Shown: piece by piece, positions 34,531 through 46,548 of the stretch
Layout: each line of letters opens with the position of its first letter
Numbering within the stretch: the first letter of the stretch is position 1
NCBI GenBank assembly: GCA_018398585.1
Contig: JAGTTD010000011.1
Span: 21,060,926 to 21,124,925 of the forward strand
Origin: Simmondsia chinensis
Lineage: Eukaryota > Streptophyta > Magnoliopsida > Caryophyllales > Simmondsiaceae
Direction: 5' to 3'
DNA: 64,000 bases
The notes under the pieces: model-generated
What the model saw: the letters and a program-made list of their open reading frames with translations, nothing else
What the model was told of the DNA's origin: nothing
Database searches by the model: none
Translations under genes and position numbers: made by a program

Positions 34531-34990
34531 TGTGCTAGTTGTGGAATTCCCCTAAACAGAAAAATAATAAGCTTGCTCCATTATAAAGTCAAGGTTGATT
34601 TGGTTGGGGGGCATCAAGCAATGATAATGGAGTATCTGATATTAGAAGAAGAAAAGAAAAGATTGTGGATCCTCTTATAAAAAGGCAGACATGCCTATGT
34701 GTCGTTTAATTGCAAGGGTAGTGGGACTGAAGCCCATAATATTAATCACCATGGCGGAAACATGTCCTTAGTGGTATGGCAATCCTGTGAATGAGGTTCA
34801 ATTGTAAATACAAAACTAATGGGTGGTTGAAAGAACTCGAATTACACTATTTTGTAACTGGGTGTTCTTTACTGTGATGTTTAGTATAGTTATAAACACT
34901 AAATGAATCCAAGGGCACAATATGTGCGAGGTGATGATTGGAGGATTCATAGTTACATTGTAAGATCAATAAAAATTGAAACCAAATTCA
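34531..34990 (+). pseudogene. C-terminal end of another copia pol
   Basis: After the target duplication the plus strand reads EKIVDPLIKR and then HGGNMSLVVWQS, matching the copia pol end (ADPLTKxL ... GMGL ...). Stops are present. It is the host element into which the 25733-34530 copia may have inserted; the 5' part at 25451-25732 is not recognisable. Confidence 0.5.
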
Positions 34991-36298
34991 TTATTAGAAA
35001 ACTTATTAATGTACCTTATTTTTATATATTTTATACCTCATTTCTGTGACATATTTGGCTTTTAAATGTGTGTTTCATTGCAATCTAGGTGCATTTTGAC
35101 TTGGAGTGCATCGAAGTTAACAAGGGTTGAAAAGTGGCGAAATCAAGAATAATTTAGACATATTTGAAGATGACACTGAGAAACTCAGCCACGTGTGTAA
35201 AAGAAAGACCCATTGGGAAGTAATTCGGTAACCCAAATAGATCTTGTAAGGTTTCAGGTATTAATCAACCAATCGGCATGAAGGGGACCGATCAATCGGC
35301 AGCCTACTGTGGCACTGTTGATCAATCAGCATACCTGCAGTGGACCCTAGGTCGTACCGGGGGGGGGGGGGGGTGGCCATTTCTAGATCTTTGCCTCTTC
35401 TCTTACACTTCTCTCTGTCCTGAAGCAGCTATGAGATGCAAGAGCTCTCAGATGTCGAAGCACATTTGGTCGAAGTGCTGGGGGATCAAGGCACAGATCA
35501 ACATCTACATTAATTGAGAAAGTCTTCATTTCCAAGTTTTTCCATTGTTTTTCCCTTGAATTTAATAATATTTAGAACTCCCGTGGAGGAGTAGACCCTT
35601 TTACTTTAGAGATGAAGTATAGGTAGCTGTCCATATCTCAAACTTGCATTATACTTTTGACATGATTTTGTTATGTTATTTTCACACCCCTATGAGGAAT
35701 GATTCATGTTACTTGCCTTTTCTTTGGATGTGCTTGTCGCGATGTTTAGATTTCCAACTTTTTAGCATTTGTCTACGAGCTTGTAGCCTAAACCATAACA
35801 TAATAGGTTTTCACGTGCGGTTAGGGTTAAGGTTCAACCCAACCTTTAACACAATCTTTTATACAAGTTAACAAGCAAGAAAGGAATTAAGTAGTGCTAA
35901 TCAGATAATCTATGTTACACTTAGAGTGATAGGATAAGTTACGCCTTTAGACTAGTTCATTACCCTAAGCCCTAATTTAAATGTTAACCCATGCTTAGTG
36001 CTTGTAACCTAAGCCCTCCGAAATCATTTTCATAAGTAAAATATAGTGATAGGATATGAGTTAAGCAACCTTAAATTCACTAAACTATCCTTAATTGAAA
36101 CCTTTTCATCGTTTTAATTGCATTAATTCCATTAATTGCTCACTTCACCAACAACTCAAAAATCAGATCACTCTTTAATAACTAAATCAACTTTATATAA
36201 ATTCCCTAAGGATACAACACACCATATACACGACGGAGCTACAATGACCTCGTAAACTTGGGAGTACGCGTTTTTGAAACACTTATAAAACTTGTACA
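34991..36298 (+). repeat. 5' LTR of plus-strand Athila-like element
   Basis: The right end is TTGTACA followed by a PBS-like sequence. The interior has typical Athila/Tat LTR features (accatagg-type U5, long AT-rich R) and a GATCAATCGGCA motif repeated three times (35260-35340). A G15 tract lies at 35359-35373. The left boundary was not found, so the start given is approximate. Confidence 0.5.
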
Positions 36299-36304
36299 AG
36301 TTTT

Positions 36305-36322
36305 TGGCATCATTGCTATCGA
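36305..36322 (+). other. Degenerate PBS of Athila-like element
   Basis: tggcatcattgctatcga resembles the common gypsy PBS TGGCGCCGTTGCCGGGGA. It follows the LTR end after six bases. Confidence 0.5.
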
Positions 36323-39300
36323 AGCATTTGACCAGTAAGACAAGAACGAGGCACGGACTTTATTTGAGAGCCGCAGCGAACCGTCCCTTAACCAAGCCTC
36401 TTCTGCGAGAGTGGTTAGAGGAAGCACAGGCGGTGCAACCATTCAAACTTCTTGTGGAAGCAGAATGCCAATCCAAATCAACCCGTGCGGCAATCGGCAT
36501 TGGATTCGTAGGTAATACACCCCCTCCCAGTTTTCAGGGAGGGAAAAGGTATAATGTTCAATCTCACTCTACTGTTACTCATGATAGCCCCCTATCCCAT
36601 GCCTAGGTCACGTGTTACAGTTTGAGGAGATCATTGACACTACACACCTAGTTCGATCTCACTCTCAATCTATTGCCTAATTAGAGAACCGAGTGAGGCA
36701 GTGTTGGGAAAAAAAACAATGTAATTTTTATTGAAAAAAATAAACTCGAAAACCAGATCGTTGGGTTCATAGTTCTTAACTATGGTCACAACAAAAGATA
36801 CTTATTAGAGCACTTGGAGTAGGAGACTCTTCTCATTACCTAAGCCCCCGTTCGGAGAGTAACACTTCGTGACACCTTACGCGTTGAGAATTCTCGGGAA
36901 TAGGTTTATCTCTATAAAACCTTTGCTCTAGTACTAGTTGTTGGGATGGGATGAATTCTCAAAAATATTTTTCTCAATTTTATAAAGTTAAAGCAGCGGA
37001 ACAGGTTTAGAATTCATAACGCTAAACCTAGGGGTCGATTTAAAATTCCTAATTTTAAATCTACTGATTTAAATTCATAATTTAAATCAATTGATCTAAA
37101 TTCATAATTTAGATCTACATGCCTTTTGCTCTAAAACATCCCACAACAATACATAAACTTAAATAGGTATAAAAACAAGAACTATAAATGATTAGAAAAG
37201 GCGATAACTTAAATAAGCAGAAAAGAAGGCATACCTGGAATTGCTCCAATTAAAGAATACCAGAAAGTCAATGATCTTGAGAATCGGGACCCCGCAACCT
37301 TCTACGTAATAACCTCAAGTTGACTGGAGGGTGGGCTCCAAAAAATATTAAACTTTGAGGAAAGAAAAATTTCTAAGGAAATTTGTCTTTTCCTACTAGG
37401 TCTCCGAAAGTTAATACTCTCAGAAATATTTTTTTATTAATTCTGAATTGGAAGTCAAACCCTTGGAATAGGTACCCTCTATTTATAGTAAGTGTACTGG
37501 AACAAAAGAATCTCAATTTTTCGATGTGGGGAACAGCCTAGTTAAGAACCAAACACAACGTTTCATATATTAAACCAAACAAAATGCCGCGTTTTGCTAT
37601 AGTTAGGCCACTTGTGAGGGCCCTGTCACCATGTGCCATGTGTCGCGGCCTGATTAGCCGACACTCGACGCATGGATCGGCCCCATGTCGCGCTGGTTGG
37701 GCCCATCCGCGAGTACGTGGATCGCAAACTGTTTATACGCGATTTAATTTTTTTTCGCTTTGTTTCCCACATATAAAAATTTATCTTATGAATTTTAATT
37801 TTCCAAAATTATTTATTTTATATTTTTTTATTTTTATTCATCTCATGAATAATGTTTGGCAAAATAAAATTAGCCATCTCATGGATAAATAATTCATCTC
37901 ATGAATTCTTTAATTATTTTCCTATGGCAATAAAATATAGAGACTTACGCAGGGACCTCAGGGACAATTTAAATCTAGCTCCAAATGGGTTAAATTAATC
38001 ATCTCATGAAGTAATTTAATTATCATTTAATGAGACTTAATTCCACTAAATAAATCTCACTGCACTCTAGACTTAAATTATTTGTTCGATATCTCCCAAA
38101 TAGACGGTATTGATAACAACAACTCCTCCGTGAGATGTCCTATGACAAAGGATAAATATAACCATTACTATTATCCTTCTTACAGCTTCTTCATTAGTTA
38201 TCGACTCACCCTTCACTGAATAATTAATTTATACTTGACCAAATTCAGAGTATAAATTCCAAATATCAAACACTTGGAATATTTGGCCAACGTTTCCAAA
38301 CTATTCAAATATTTGCGAGTCAACTAAGGGGATACCTGTATCTCATAAGAGACTGTAGATTCCTTATTCAATACCCGATTCTGGTCACACTTCACACCGC
38401 TACCCCAGTGCACGTGGGATTTTTAGTCATTCGTTTAGACCTCGCTTATAGTATACCAAAGTAACTAATGCTCCATGCACAAGTCTATAATACCCTCAGG
38501 ATTTAAATTCGTCCTTCAAACAGTACAATATGAATCACTCTTCTCTGCTAGTAGTCTAGAAATAAGTAATCCACATGGTCCAACTCAGTGTGTCAATCTT
38601 ATTAAACACACTAACCTCACACTTCTGGATCAGCATCCACATGACCAAGACAAGCCATCTAAAGTGTCACATTGTAATCTTAACATACAAGTGGTCCAAA
38701 CCTGTCTTTGACTATGAGTCTTTCAAACAACAATCCATACCATTTGTTCCAAGTCTATCTGTGGCTTAGTCCCATAAACCACTTAGAACAAACATGTAAA
38801 TTGTAGTCTGAGGCCTACACCCATCGCATGGATGTCTCTCAAGAGAAAATCACATGCAGTATAAATGCTTGCTTACACAAATTTAACATGTAAACAAGTG
38901 GAACTTCAATTTTATTCATTACTAAAATAATATATCCGGAATAAATCTGGATTTCAGGACATTATTCTTAACAGACAGTTCGCTCAAGCACTGAATAGGT
39001 GAGAGGAAGGGTGACTACCCTCCGAACTAGTCACAAACCCCCGCAGGATAAACTAGTTCTAATCCTAGCTTGCTCAGTCATGAGCAAGTAAAGGTAAGGT
39101 TAGTTTCAGGAGAGAAGAACCTTAGTGAAGCTGAGGTTGAGGTTGAAGACGAGATCGAGAAGGACGTGGCACCCTCTCCCACTATTGATAGACAGGGATC
39201 ATGTTATAAGGTTCATGAACCCGTTGTCCCTTTCCTTTTGGCTCTTGTAGGGACCGAAGAAAAAGGACAACTCAAAGAGGGCTTGGCTTATAGATTTATT

Positions 39301-39437
39301 TTAGGAAGTGAAAATCTACCATCTGTTGATTGATGCCGGTAAACATATTCCTATGTATGCTAGGTTCCTTAGGGACCTCTTCTTGAAAAAGAAGCGCGCA
39401 TAGGCGCTGATTCCAAGAAATTTGGTCAGTGCGCGTT
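36323..39437 (+). pseudogene. Athila-like gag and protease start, split by solo LTR
   Basis: Plus-strand pieces: HLVRSHSQSIA and LENRVRQ just before 36701; then, after the solo LTR, LAHEQVKVRLVSGEKNL-type sequence (39070 onward); VPFLLALVG; and EVKIYHLLIDAGKHIPMYARFLRDL (about 39310-39385, longer than shown motifs and in a shifted frame). These match the Athila gag tail and the region ahead of the protease. The coding strand changes at the C tract that follows. Confidence 0.65.
36702..38973 (-). repeat. Solo copia LTR (2,272 bp)
   Basis: This single LTR is of the same family as 25733-27944, starting TGTTGGG and ending TTAACA. No interior or second LTR is attached. Flanks are ggcag (36697-36701) and gacag (38974-38978), a 5 bp duplication with one change. 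It sits within Athila gag. A solo LTR forms when two LTRs of one element recombine. Confidence 0.85.
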
Positions 39438-39455
39438 CCCCCCCCTCCCCCCCCC
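39438..39455. repeat. C8-T-C9 tract at a strand switch
   Basis: C8, one T and C9 separate plus-strand Athila sequence on the left from minus-strand Athila protease on the right. Confidence 0.9.
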
Positions 39456-39860
39456 ACTAGCACGTTAATCAGCTCACCACGGGGAATCCTAGTTGATCTG
39501 TCCGCTAACAACAAGGTTACTGTGGTGGGTTGCAACTCCCCTAAGCCTAAGTCCTCATAAACCGAGTAAGGAATAATGTTGACACTCCCTCCTAAGTCGC
39601 GTAAAGCTTTATCAATCGGGTAGTCTCCAAGTGAACAAGAGATGGTGGGGACACCAGGGTCTTTGTACTTAAGTGGGGTGTCACACTTCAGAATAGAGCT
39701 CACTTGCTTGACTAAAAACACTTTTTTAGGCAGATGTGTTTAGATCGCCTCTTTTGGTTCAGTAGATCCTTAATGAACTTCGCATAGGCCCAGGATCGGT
39801 TTAATCGCATCAAGATGGTGGGGACACCAGGGTTTTGGTACTTAACTGTTGAATGCCGCC
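39456..39860 (-). pseudogene. Inverted Athila-like protease fragment
   Basis: The minus-strand frame 39721-39296 reads KKVFL-type start, ILKCDTPLKYKDPGVPTI, ALRDLGGSVNIIPYSVYEDLG and LLLADRST, the Athila protease (normal D-L-G-A here D-L-G-G). Upstream on the minus strand LDAIKPI and KFIKDLLN-like pieces run to about 39820. A short second copy of the GVPTI coding segment (agatggtggggacaccaggg) lies at 39821-39840. Only the part right of the C tract is real protease; the rest of the frame is chance extension. Confidence 0.75.
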
Positions 39861-39884
39861 TCAAGAGTTGAGCTTGTCAAGACC

Positions 39885-40276
39885 CCTTCTAAACGGTTTA
39901 TGTTTGCGGTTGTACGTGTGAATGGCCACGACACTCGCAGTCGTGGACACAGGTGCGACCCAAAACTTTGCCTCCAAGGCTGAGGCATGGAGACTCGCTC
40001 TAAGTGTTGTCAAAGATAAAGGGTGCAGGTTAGAGATGCCTTGGCACGACCCGAGATGTTGAGGTGCAGGTTAGAGATTGGAGGGGGAAGATCAAACTCT
40101 TCATTGTGCCCATGGATGACTTCAAACTTGTCTTGGGCATGGAGTTCTTCGGTAAGGTACGAGCAATGCCTCTACCTTGCCTCGACACTCTATGCATCAT
40201 GACTGGGGGGAAGGAATGCATGATGCCTCCGAGATGGGAACTAGAGAATGTGGGTAATGCACTTTCAGTAATGTAA
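39885..40276 (+). pseudogene. Chromovirus 2 protease
   Basis: The catalytic VVDTGATQNFAS is intact (39940-39975), followed by the VEVQVRDWRGKIKLFIVPMD region (frame 40064-40276) and LVLGMEFFGKVRAMPLPC. The D-T-G-A triad is kept; a stop and frameshift lie between the two parts. Confidence 0.85.
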
Positions 40277-40343
40277 TTTGCAAGGGGATTATGAAAGAAG
40301 CAACCCACCTATCTTGCAGCTCCCAAGGTGGATGAGGTCCTAA

Positions 40344-41169
40344 TTGATGCGGCACCTATATGTGAGGAGATTCAGGATGTCCTACAAGAATTTAAGGATG
40401 TTATGCCGCCTGAGCTTTCGAAGAAGCTCCCACCCTCGATGTAAGGTGGACCACCAGATTGAGCTAGAGCCAGGAACTAGGCCGTCAGCCATGGCCTCAT
40501 ATCGTACGTCTCCGAAGGAGCTGGAGGAACTGAGGAGACATCTCAAGTATCTGCTTGATTCAAGGTTCATCCGTCCTTCCAAGGCCCCATTTGGCACCCC
40601 TATATTGTTCCAAAAAAAACATGATGGGTCCTTGCGGCTATGCTTCAATTATAGGGCGCTCAACAAGATCATGGTGAAAAACAATATCCTATACATTTGA
40701 ATACTAATCTGTTTGATAGTCTAGGTGAGGTGCGGTACTTTACCAAACTCGATCTCCGGTCGGGTTAATGCTAGGTTCGGATTGCAGAAGGAGACGAACC
40801 AAAGACAAAATGTGTGACCTGCTAGGCACATTTGAGTTTCTGGTGATGCCTTTTGGCCTCACAAATGCTCCAGCAACCTTCTATACGCTTATGAACAACA
40901 TCTTCCATCCGTTCTTGGATATGTTTGTGGTGGTTTACCTTGATGATATCATGGTATATAGTGCCACCTTAAAGGACCATGTGCAACATTTTAAAATGGT
41001 GTTCCAGGTTTTTCAAGGCAATGAGTTATATGTGAAGAAGAAGAAGTGTTCATTTGCCCAACAGGAGGTGATGTTTTTAGGTCGTAAGATCCTGGATGGT
41101 AAATTGAGCATGGTGCAGGATAAAGTGAAGGCAATCCAAGAGTGGGAGCCTTCCTCGAGTGTGACATAG
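40344..41169 (+). pseudogene. Chromovirus 2 reverse transcriptase
   Basis: Frame 40344-40700 has ELEPGTRPSAMASYR, SRFIRPSKAPFGTPILF and LRLCFNYRALNKIMVKNN; frame 40768-41169 has FEFLVMPFGLTNAPATF and VVVYLDDIMVYSATL, so the YLDD catalytic motif is intact. The join at 40700-40768 is frameshifted and loses part of the palm. The segment ends at a TAG before [11 protein letters not shown]. Confidence 0.9.
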
Positions 41170-41790
41170 CTGAGGTCATTCTTAGGGTTGGCCAACTACT
41201 ACAAGCACTTCATTAAGGGTTATTCCAGCAGAACCGCACCCCTGACAGACATGTTAAAGAAGGGTAGGCCTTGGAGATGGGACGAGTTGTGCCAAGAGGC
41301 ATTCGACAGATTAAGAAAGCATTGACAGAGGAGCCTATCTTAAAGCTGTCAGGCTATGGCAGGCCCCTTGAAGTACACACAGACACCTCTACAACAACAA
41401 CAACAACAACAAACCCAGTGCCACTACACACAGACACCTCTGATTTTGCTATTGGTGGGTTGCTGGTGCAAGATGAGCACCCCATTGCTTTTGAAAGTTT
41501 AAAGTTGAATGATGCCAAGAGAAAGTATACTATGCAAGAGAAAGAGATGACCGCTGTGGTGCATTGTCTACACACTTGGAGACACTACCTCCTCAAGTCT
41601 AAAATCCTGATCAAAACTGATAATGTCGCCATGAGCTACTTACAGACACAGAAGAAATTTAGTCCCAAGCAACCTCGTTGGAAAGACTTCCTTGCAGTGT
41701 TTGATTTTAAGATGGAGTACAAGCCTGGGAGGGTGAATTAGGTTGCCGATGCACTTAGTCGAAGGTGGAATTTGCTGCTATGAGGAAGGC
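41170..41790 (+). pseudogene. Chromovirus 2 RNase H
   Basis: The connection reads [14 protein letters not shown] and the RNase H body is in frame 41271-41741: LEVHTDTS, DFAIGGLLVQDEHPIAFES, YTMQEKEMTAVVHCLHTWRHYL, IKTDNVAMSYLQTQKK and a WxDFLAxFDF end. A 51 bp in-frame insert at 41391-41441 repeats the HTDTS coding sequence around an ACA repeat. A stop follows MEYKPGRVN just before VADALSR. Confidence 0.9.
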
Positions 41791-42880
41791 CCCCTACACC
41801 TTGCTCGACCGTGTGAAGGAGGGGTTTTCACATGATGCCTTCGCCCAATTTATGATAAAGATAGCAGGGGAAGGCAAGGCATGGGGATTCTTGCTAAAGA
41901 GGGATCTACTCTTCACAAAAGGAGAATGGGTGTATGTCCCAAAGTGTTACAACTTGAGAAAAGAGATCTCACGGAGAGTGCCATGACTCCTAGTGGGCAG
42001 GTCATCCCAATACAACACGTACTCTTTCTTCTATCAATCAAGCATATTATTTGCCCTAGATGTGTGACGACGTAGAGTCCTTTGTGCACACATGCTTAGT
42101 GTGTCAACAGGAAAAGGGTTGAGCAACAACGTCCTGGGGGAATATTGGAGCCATTGCCCATTCTTGAATGTCCATGGGAGAGTATCTCGATGGACTTCCT
42201 AGTGGTACTTCCCAGGTCGGATGGGTTTGGTTCGATAATGGTGGTGGTAGACAGGTTCACAAAGTATGGTGTTTTCATTCTTGCATGCCCAGATTTCCAC
42301 TGTCGAAGAAGCTGCTCTTTTATTCTTGAAGAATGTGGTGAAGTATTGAGGAATGCCGAAAACTATCATCAGTGATATAGACCCCCCATTTCACGGGAAA
42401 GTTCTAAGCCAAAATATTCAAGTTGATGGGGTCCGAATTGAACTTTTCTACTAGCTTCCATCCACAGACAGACAAACAAACGGAATAAGTGAACGCGTTG
42501 TTGGAGTTATATTTGTGGCACTACATAAGTGCCAATCAGAAAGATTGGCCTAAATTGGTTGATATTGCTCTGTTGTCTTATAACCTTCAACAAATAGGGG
42601 CTATAGGAAAGAGTCCTTTTGGACTTGCCTCAGGACAACAACCATTGACTCCTACCGGTTTGGCTGCTAATTACACCGGGTGTAGCCCTAGTGCAATTAA
42701 AATAGCGAAGAATTGGCATGAATAACATGACATTGCTCGTGCTCATCTCAAAAAAGCAGCTAACAAGATGAAGAAGTGGCCAGATAGGAAGAGAAGACAT
42801 AGGACGTTTATGGATGGTGACTTGGTAATGGCAAAGCTCCTACCCCAACAACTTAAGACATTCTGCTAAACACACGGGGG
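41765..42880 (+). pseudogene. Chromovirus 2 integrase
   Basis: Pieces in several frames: FTKGEWVYVPK; a damaged zinc-binding region near TCLVCQQ (42090-42120); MDFLVVLPRSDGFGSIMVVV and DRFTKYGVFI (42190-42270); PKTIISDIDPPFHG; QTNGISERV. The order matches a gypsy integrase catalytic core. Frameshifts are numerous. Confidence 0.85.
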
Positions 42881-43263
42881 TTGGTGCGGAGATACGAAGG
42901 ACCCTTTCCAGTCCTGATGAAGGTTGGGAAGGCCTCCTATCGACTAGAGTTGCCACCTAAGTTAAAGATCCATCCAATCTTCCACGTCAGCATGCTTAAA
43001 CCTTATCATGAGGACCAGGAGGACCAGCAAGAGGAAAGTCTAAGAGAGCTCCCACAGCCGTGGTCACTTCTTTTGACGAGCAAGCTAAAGAGATCATGGT
43101 AGATCATGTAATCAGAAGGCGCAGAGTACCCCCTTGTCGGGAGTACTTTGCCAAGTGGAAAGGATTGCCTATGATAGAGGCTTCATGGGAGAAGGATGAG
43201 TCCCCATGGAAGTTCAAAGACTTAATTCGACAGTATCATATGAGCGCTCTGGGGACATCATAG
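42881..43263 (+). pseudogene. Chromovirus 2 integrase C-terminus and chromodomain
   Basis: Frame 42881-43102 has VRRYEGPFPVLMKVGKASYR and HPIFHVSMLKPYHED. Frame 43060-43263 is a chromodomain: VDHVIRRRRVPPCREYFAKW, KGLPMIEASWE, ending in a stop close to the polypurine tract. Aromatic positions of the core are largely kept. Confidence 0.85.
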
Positions 43264-43268
43264 AATTT

Positions 43269-43280
43269 AGCGAGGGAGGA
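43269..43280 (+). other. Polypurine tract of chromovirus 2
   Basis: agcgagggagga lies directly before the LTR. Confidence 0.75.
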
Positions 43281-43895
43281 TGTCACGCATTGCCGCGCCA
43301 AAAAGGGGAAGGATGTGTTTAAAGTCCCTATGATGTAAATATGTTGTGTAAATTCATTTTTTTGGATGTTTCTAGAGTGTTGTAGACCCTAGGGAATGCT
43401 AGTAATGTGGGTTTTAGATCATTCTAGAACATTTTGAAACATTCATGTATAGTCTTGCATATTCTAGAGCATACTTGTGTATTCTAGCCTAGGAGCCTCT
43501 AGAAGCTTCTTGACAACTTGACTAAAGAAGGACAAGGGAAGCTTCTAGAAGAACCTAGGGCTATAAGGAGCCTAGAACCTTCCCAACCAACCTAGAAAGT
43601 CGATGGGAAAGGGAAGGGGGTGATCTAGTATAAATAGGGGAGGTGGGGGTGTCATTTGGCATCCAACCACCAAGCCTTCCATTACCTTGTAAATTTGTAA
43701 GCCTTCTTGTAATAAAAACATTTTTTTCCCCATTGTTCCCACTTTTTCTTTATTCCCAAACACTCCTTAGACATCACTAAGCCCCTTGTCCTCAGAGTAG
43801 GCAACGAGGTGTTGAAAGGCTGACTTAGAGCTCTATTCGGTGTCGCAAGTAGCTAAGGCCGCCCAAGTTGGTGTCCCAAGGACCAGCTTGTGACA
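43281..43895 (+). repeat. 3' LTR of chromovirus 2 (615 bp)
   Basis: The ends are TGTCAC and GTGACA, an inverted terminal pair. TATAAATAG lies at 43629-43637 and an AATAAA at about 43710. No matching 5' LTR is in the window. Athila-like sequence starts at the next base. Confidence 0.8.
43629..43637 (+). promoter_or_regulatory. TATA box, chromovirus 2 LTR
   Basis: TATAAATAG in mid-LTR is a standard plant core promoter element. Confidence 0.55.
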
Positions 43896-45095
43896 AACTA
43901 CCCCAGCCTTCACCAATTCTTCCGATGTTAATACATACATTATGATTTAAGATAAGATTTAATCATCTAGAGCGTTCTCCAATTCTACGAATTCAAATGA
44001 TTCATTTTTAAAACTTGTAATAGAATTTCATTAACCATGCATTAACTAATAGACACTACTCAAGCATTTCAAACACACAAGTGAAAGTGAATGGGATCTC
44101 ATGTTGTAGAATCTCCTCAAATTTTTGCATCCAACAAAATTTACCAAGGTTTTGTATACCCACACCATTGAATCAACTAAACAATTACCCATACATAGGG
44201 AATTCTTAGTGGCATATGAGTGACTACTTTACAATATTTTAATCCCAATATGCACAAAAGAAGAGCAATTTAATCATGAATGCACATCAATTTCAAATTT
44301 TGTCTTCTTCTTTTGCTTTCTTTTTATTTCCTTTTTCTTTCAAGGAAACTCTTTTCTTTTCTTGTTTTATCCCCTTTTTGTTTCCCCTTTTTTTTGTTTT
44401 GTTTTTTATTTTTTAAATATGTATCCAACTTTTGGATTTTTGCATAACAAGTGCCTCAACATTACAATTGACATTGATCAACAAGTACTTTACATAGCAT
44501 CAAAGGACAAGGATTAGGATAAGCCAAAAGGGAAAGCATGCAAAACATAAGACATATAGGATTGTTAAAATTTTTTAGATTTTCCACAACAAGAAGGTCC
44601 AGTGCATAATGAATATGTCCACAACATGAGTAGAAACCATTAATATCAACAATGATCAACAATACTCACTAATAGTTATGGAGAAGAATCATTTAACTTC
44701 ATGCAATTAAGAGAAGGAAACACATTCAATTCCACCATAATGCTAACCTATGCATCAATCAAGGAGAAATTTAGCTAAAAGGTTATAATGTATGCTCAAA
44801 ACGCACTAAAAATCCTCAAAATTTTGACCTTGAATGAACGCATGAAAATGGACTTCATCCCCACACCTAAAATGATGCACTGTTTTCAATGCGATAATAT
44901 AAAGCATCAAAGTGCAGGAAAGAGGTGAGATGGAGTGATACAACTTGACAGGGCAATGATCGGCAGAGGGTGTCAACGAGTATGTATGGCTCCTTAAACA
45001 TGGAAGAAGAACTTGAAAAGAGAAAAACATGCTTCCAAGCAACTAATTAGCTCAAAAAGAAAAAAAGAAAAAAAAAGAAATAACAAACCTGGGCT
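43896..45095 (-). repeat. Athila-like 3' noncoding region / LTR (second copy)
   Basis: It aligns with 11986-13182 at roughly 80 percent, including the pyrimidine-rich block (44295-44430). No coding frame was found. The left end is cut by or abuts the chromovirus 2 LTR. Confidence 0.6.
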
Positions 45096-46548
45096 GCCTC
45101 CTAGTATAGCTAAGTTTGTTTTATGCGTTCAGCTGGGCAAAATGGGTCCATCAAGGATCAAGCAATGATGTCAACCAAATAAACCACTTCAATGAGCTGA
45201 ACTCAGACAACACCTAAAAAAAATATCTAAGCATCACAAATGATTTCAGTATGGAGAGAGTAGAGGGGGGGGGGGGGGGGGGGGGGGGGAGATCAAGCAT
45301 AGACTGAAGCTTTTGAAAAGCCTTCAAGCAAGACTTATCAAGCTCAAATGATATTTCCTTAGCTAGCAAATAGTCAATGCTCTAGCTAACCTCCTAATTT
45401 CCTTAATGAATCTTTTATAAAAACTTGTATAACACAGGATGGCTCTAACTGGTTTCATATTTAAGGGAGGGCGCGAGTCTGCAATTGAATCTACCTTAGT
45501 CTTATCCACCCTTCTTTGACTCCTTATCACCCAATACAATTCCCTTTTGAACCATAAAGGGGTTCTTCTCCCAACTCAAAACTTCTTTCATGTTAGGGTT
45601 CAACCCTCTTCGCATCCCTCTAGATGGTTTAGCATCTCATCAAGAAAGATCATATGCATGTGAACAAAAGGCTCTATACCCTTCAAATTGGCTACATACC
45701 ATCTATTGGCACTCCTATGATCATTAAGCACTACCACCTACCCATCATTTTGTTCCCCAGACAATTGAAAATAGATAATCATAGATAAAGTCACATTAGG
45801 TCCAAGGAAAGCATACATTATAGTAGATGGCAAGGGCTTAAGCTCAAATTTGGGAGGTGTGACTATGGAGGGTAAAGATGGAGAATCGGGAAGCATAGGT
45901 AAGGGTTCCACTTTTGACAACCGGTGGCAAGTCTCTAAGAGAGCACATAACTCAAGCAAACTATTCATCTCTCTAAAGTGACTTTCAACCTCAAAATCAT
46001 CAATACAGTCATCTGCTAGCGCTCTCTCAAGGGGGTCACTAACTAGGATAGAGGGGAGTGTTTGGTCAACCAAATCATCAGTAACATCCATATAGAAACA
46101 CTCTTACTCATCCACGCTAGTGAGAAACGAAGAAGCACTAAAAATGTGCAACCTAATAGTCATGTTTGCAGCTCTCCTAGGCCTAACCTCTCATACACCG
46201 AGCAAGGAATGAGGCTAACACTCGCGCCTAGTCTAATAGAGCCTTATCAATTGGGTAGTCTCCAAGTGAACCAGAGATGGTGGGGACACCGGGGTCTTAG
46301 TTCTTAATAGGAGTGTCACACTTCAAGATGCAACTCACTTGCTTGGTTAAAAATACTTTCTTAGACAGATGTGCTCTACATCTCTTCTTTTGATTGAGTA
46401 AGTCCTTAATGAACTTTGCATAGGCCGAGATTGGTTTGATCACACCTTGATGGAGATTGTTAATCTTGACCTGCCAAAAAATGTCCAAAATATCTTCCGA
46501 CTTCTTATCCTTACCACATGTATGTGGTGCAACTAAAGCTTGGGGATG
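45096..46548 (-). pseudogene. Athila-like protease and deleted pol (second copy)
   Basis: On the minus strand from right to left: AYAKFIKDLLNQKKR and KVFLTKQVSCILKCDTP (46488-46297); VTPPKFELKPLPSTIMYAFL (about 45850, frame 46091-45738); MKEVLSWEKN-type join to VQKGIVLGD (about 45600-45530); and an RNase H piece with TEIICDA. The RT core and integrase are absent, as in 13183-14060. A G25 tract (45265-45289) replaces part of RNase H. The gag continues upstream at 46644-47021. Confidence 0.75.
45265..45289. repeat. G25 homopolymer
   Basis: There are 25 consecutive G within Athila RNase H. The homologous stretch near 13360 has ordinary coding sequence instead (gtcgggtggatgcc). Confidence 0.9.

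Larger units (their letters stand above)
39885..43895 (+). mobile_element. Chromovirus-type gypsy element 2, 5'-truncated
   Basis: Plus-strand protease, RT, RNase H, integrase, chromodomain, polypurine tract and one LTR are present in normal order. The 5' LTR and gag are missing; the element begins in the protease beside inverted Athila DNA. Stops and frameshifts are moderate, and RT and RNase H are the best preserved in the window. Confidence 0.85.
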
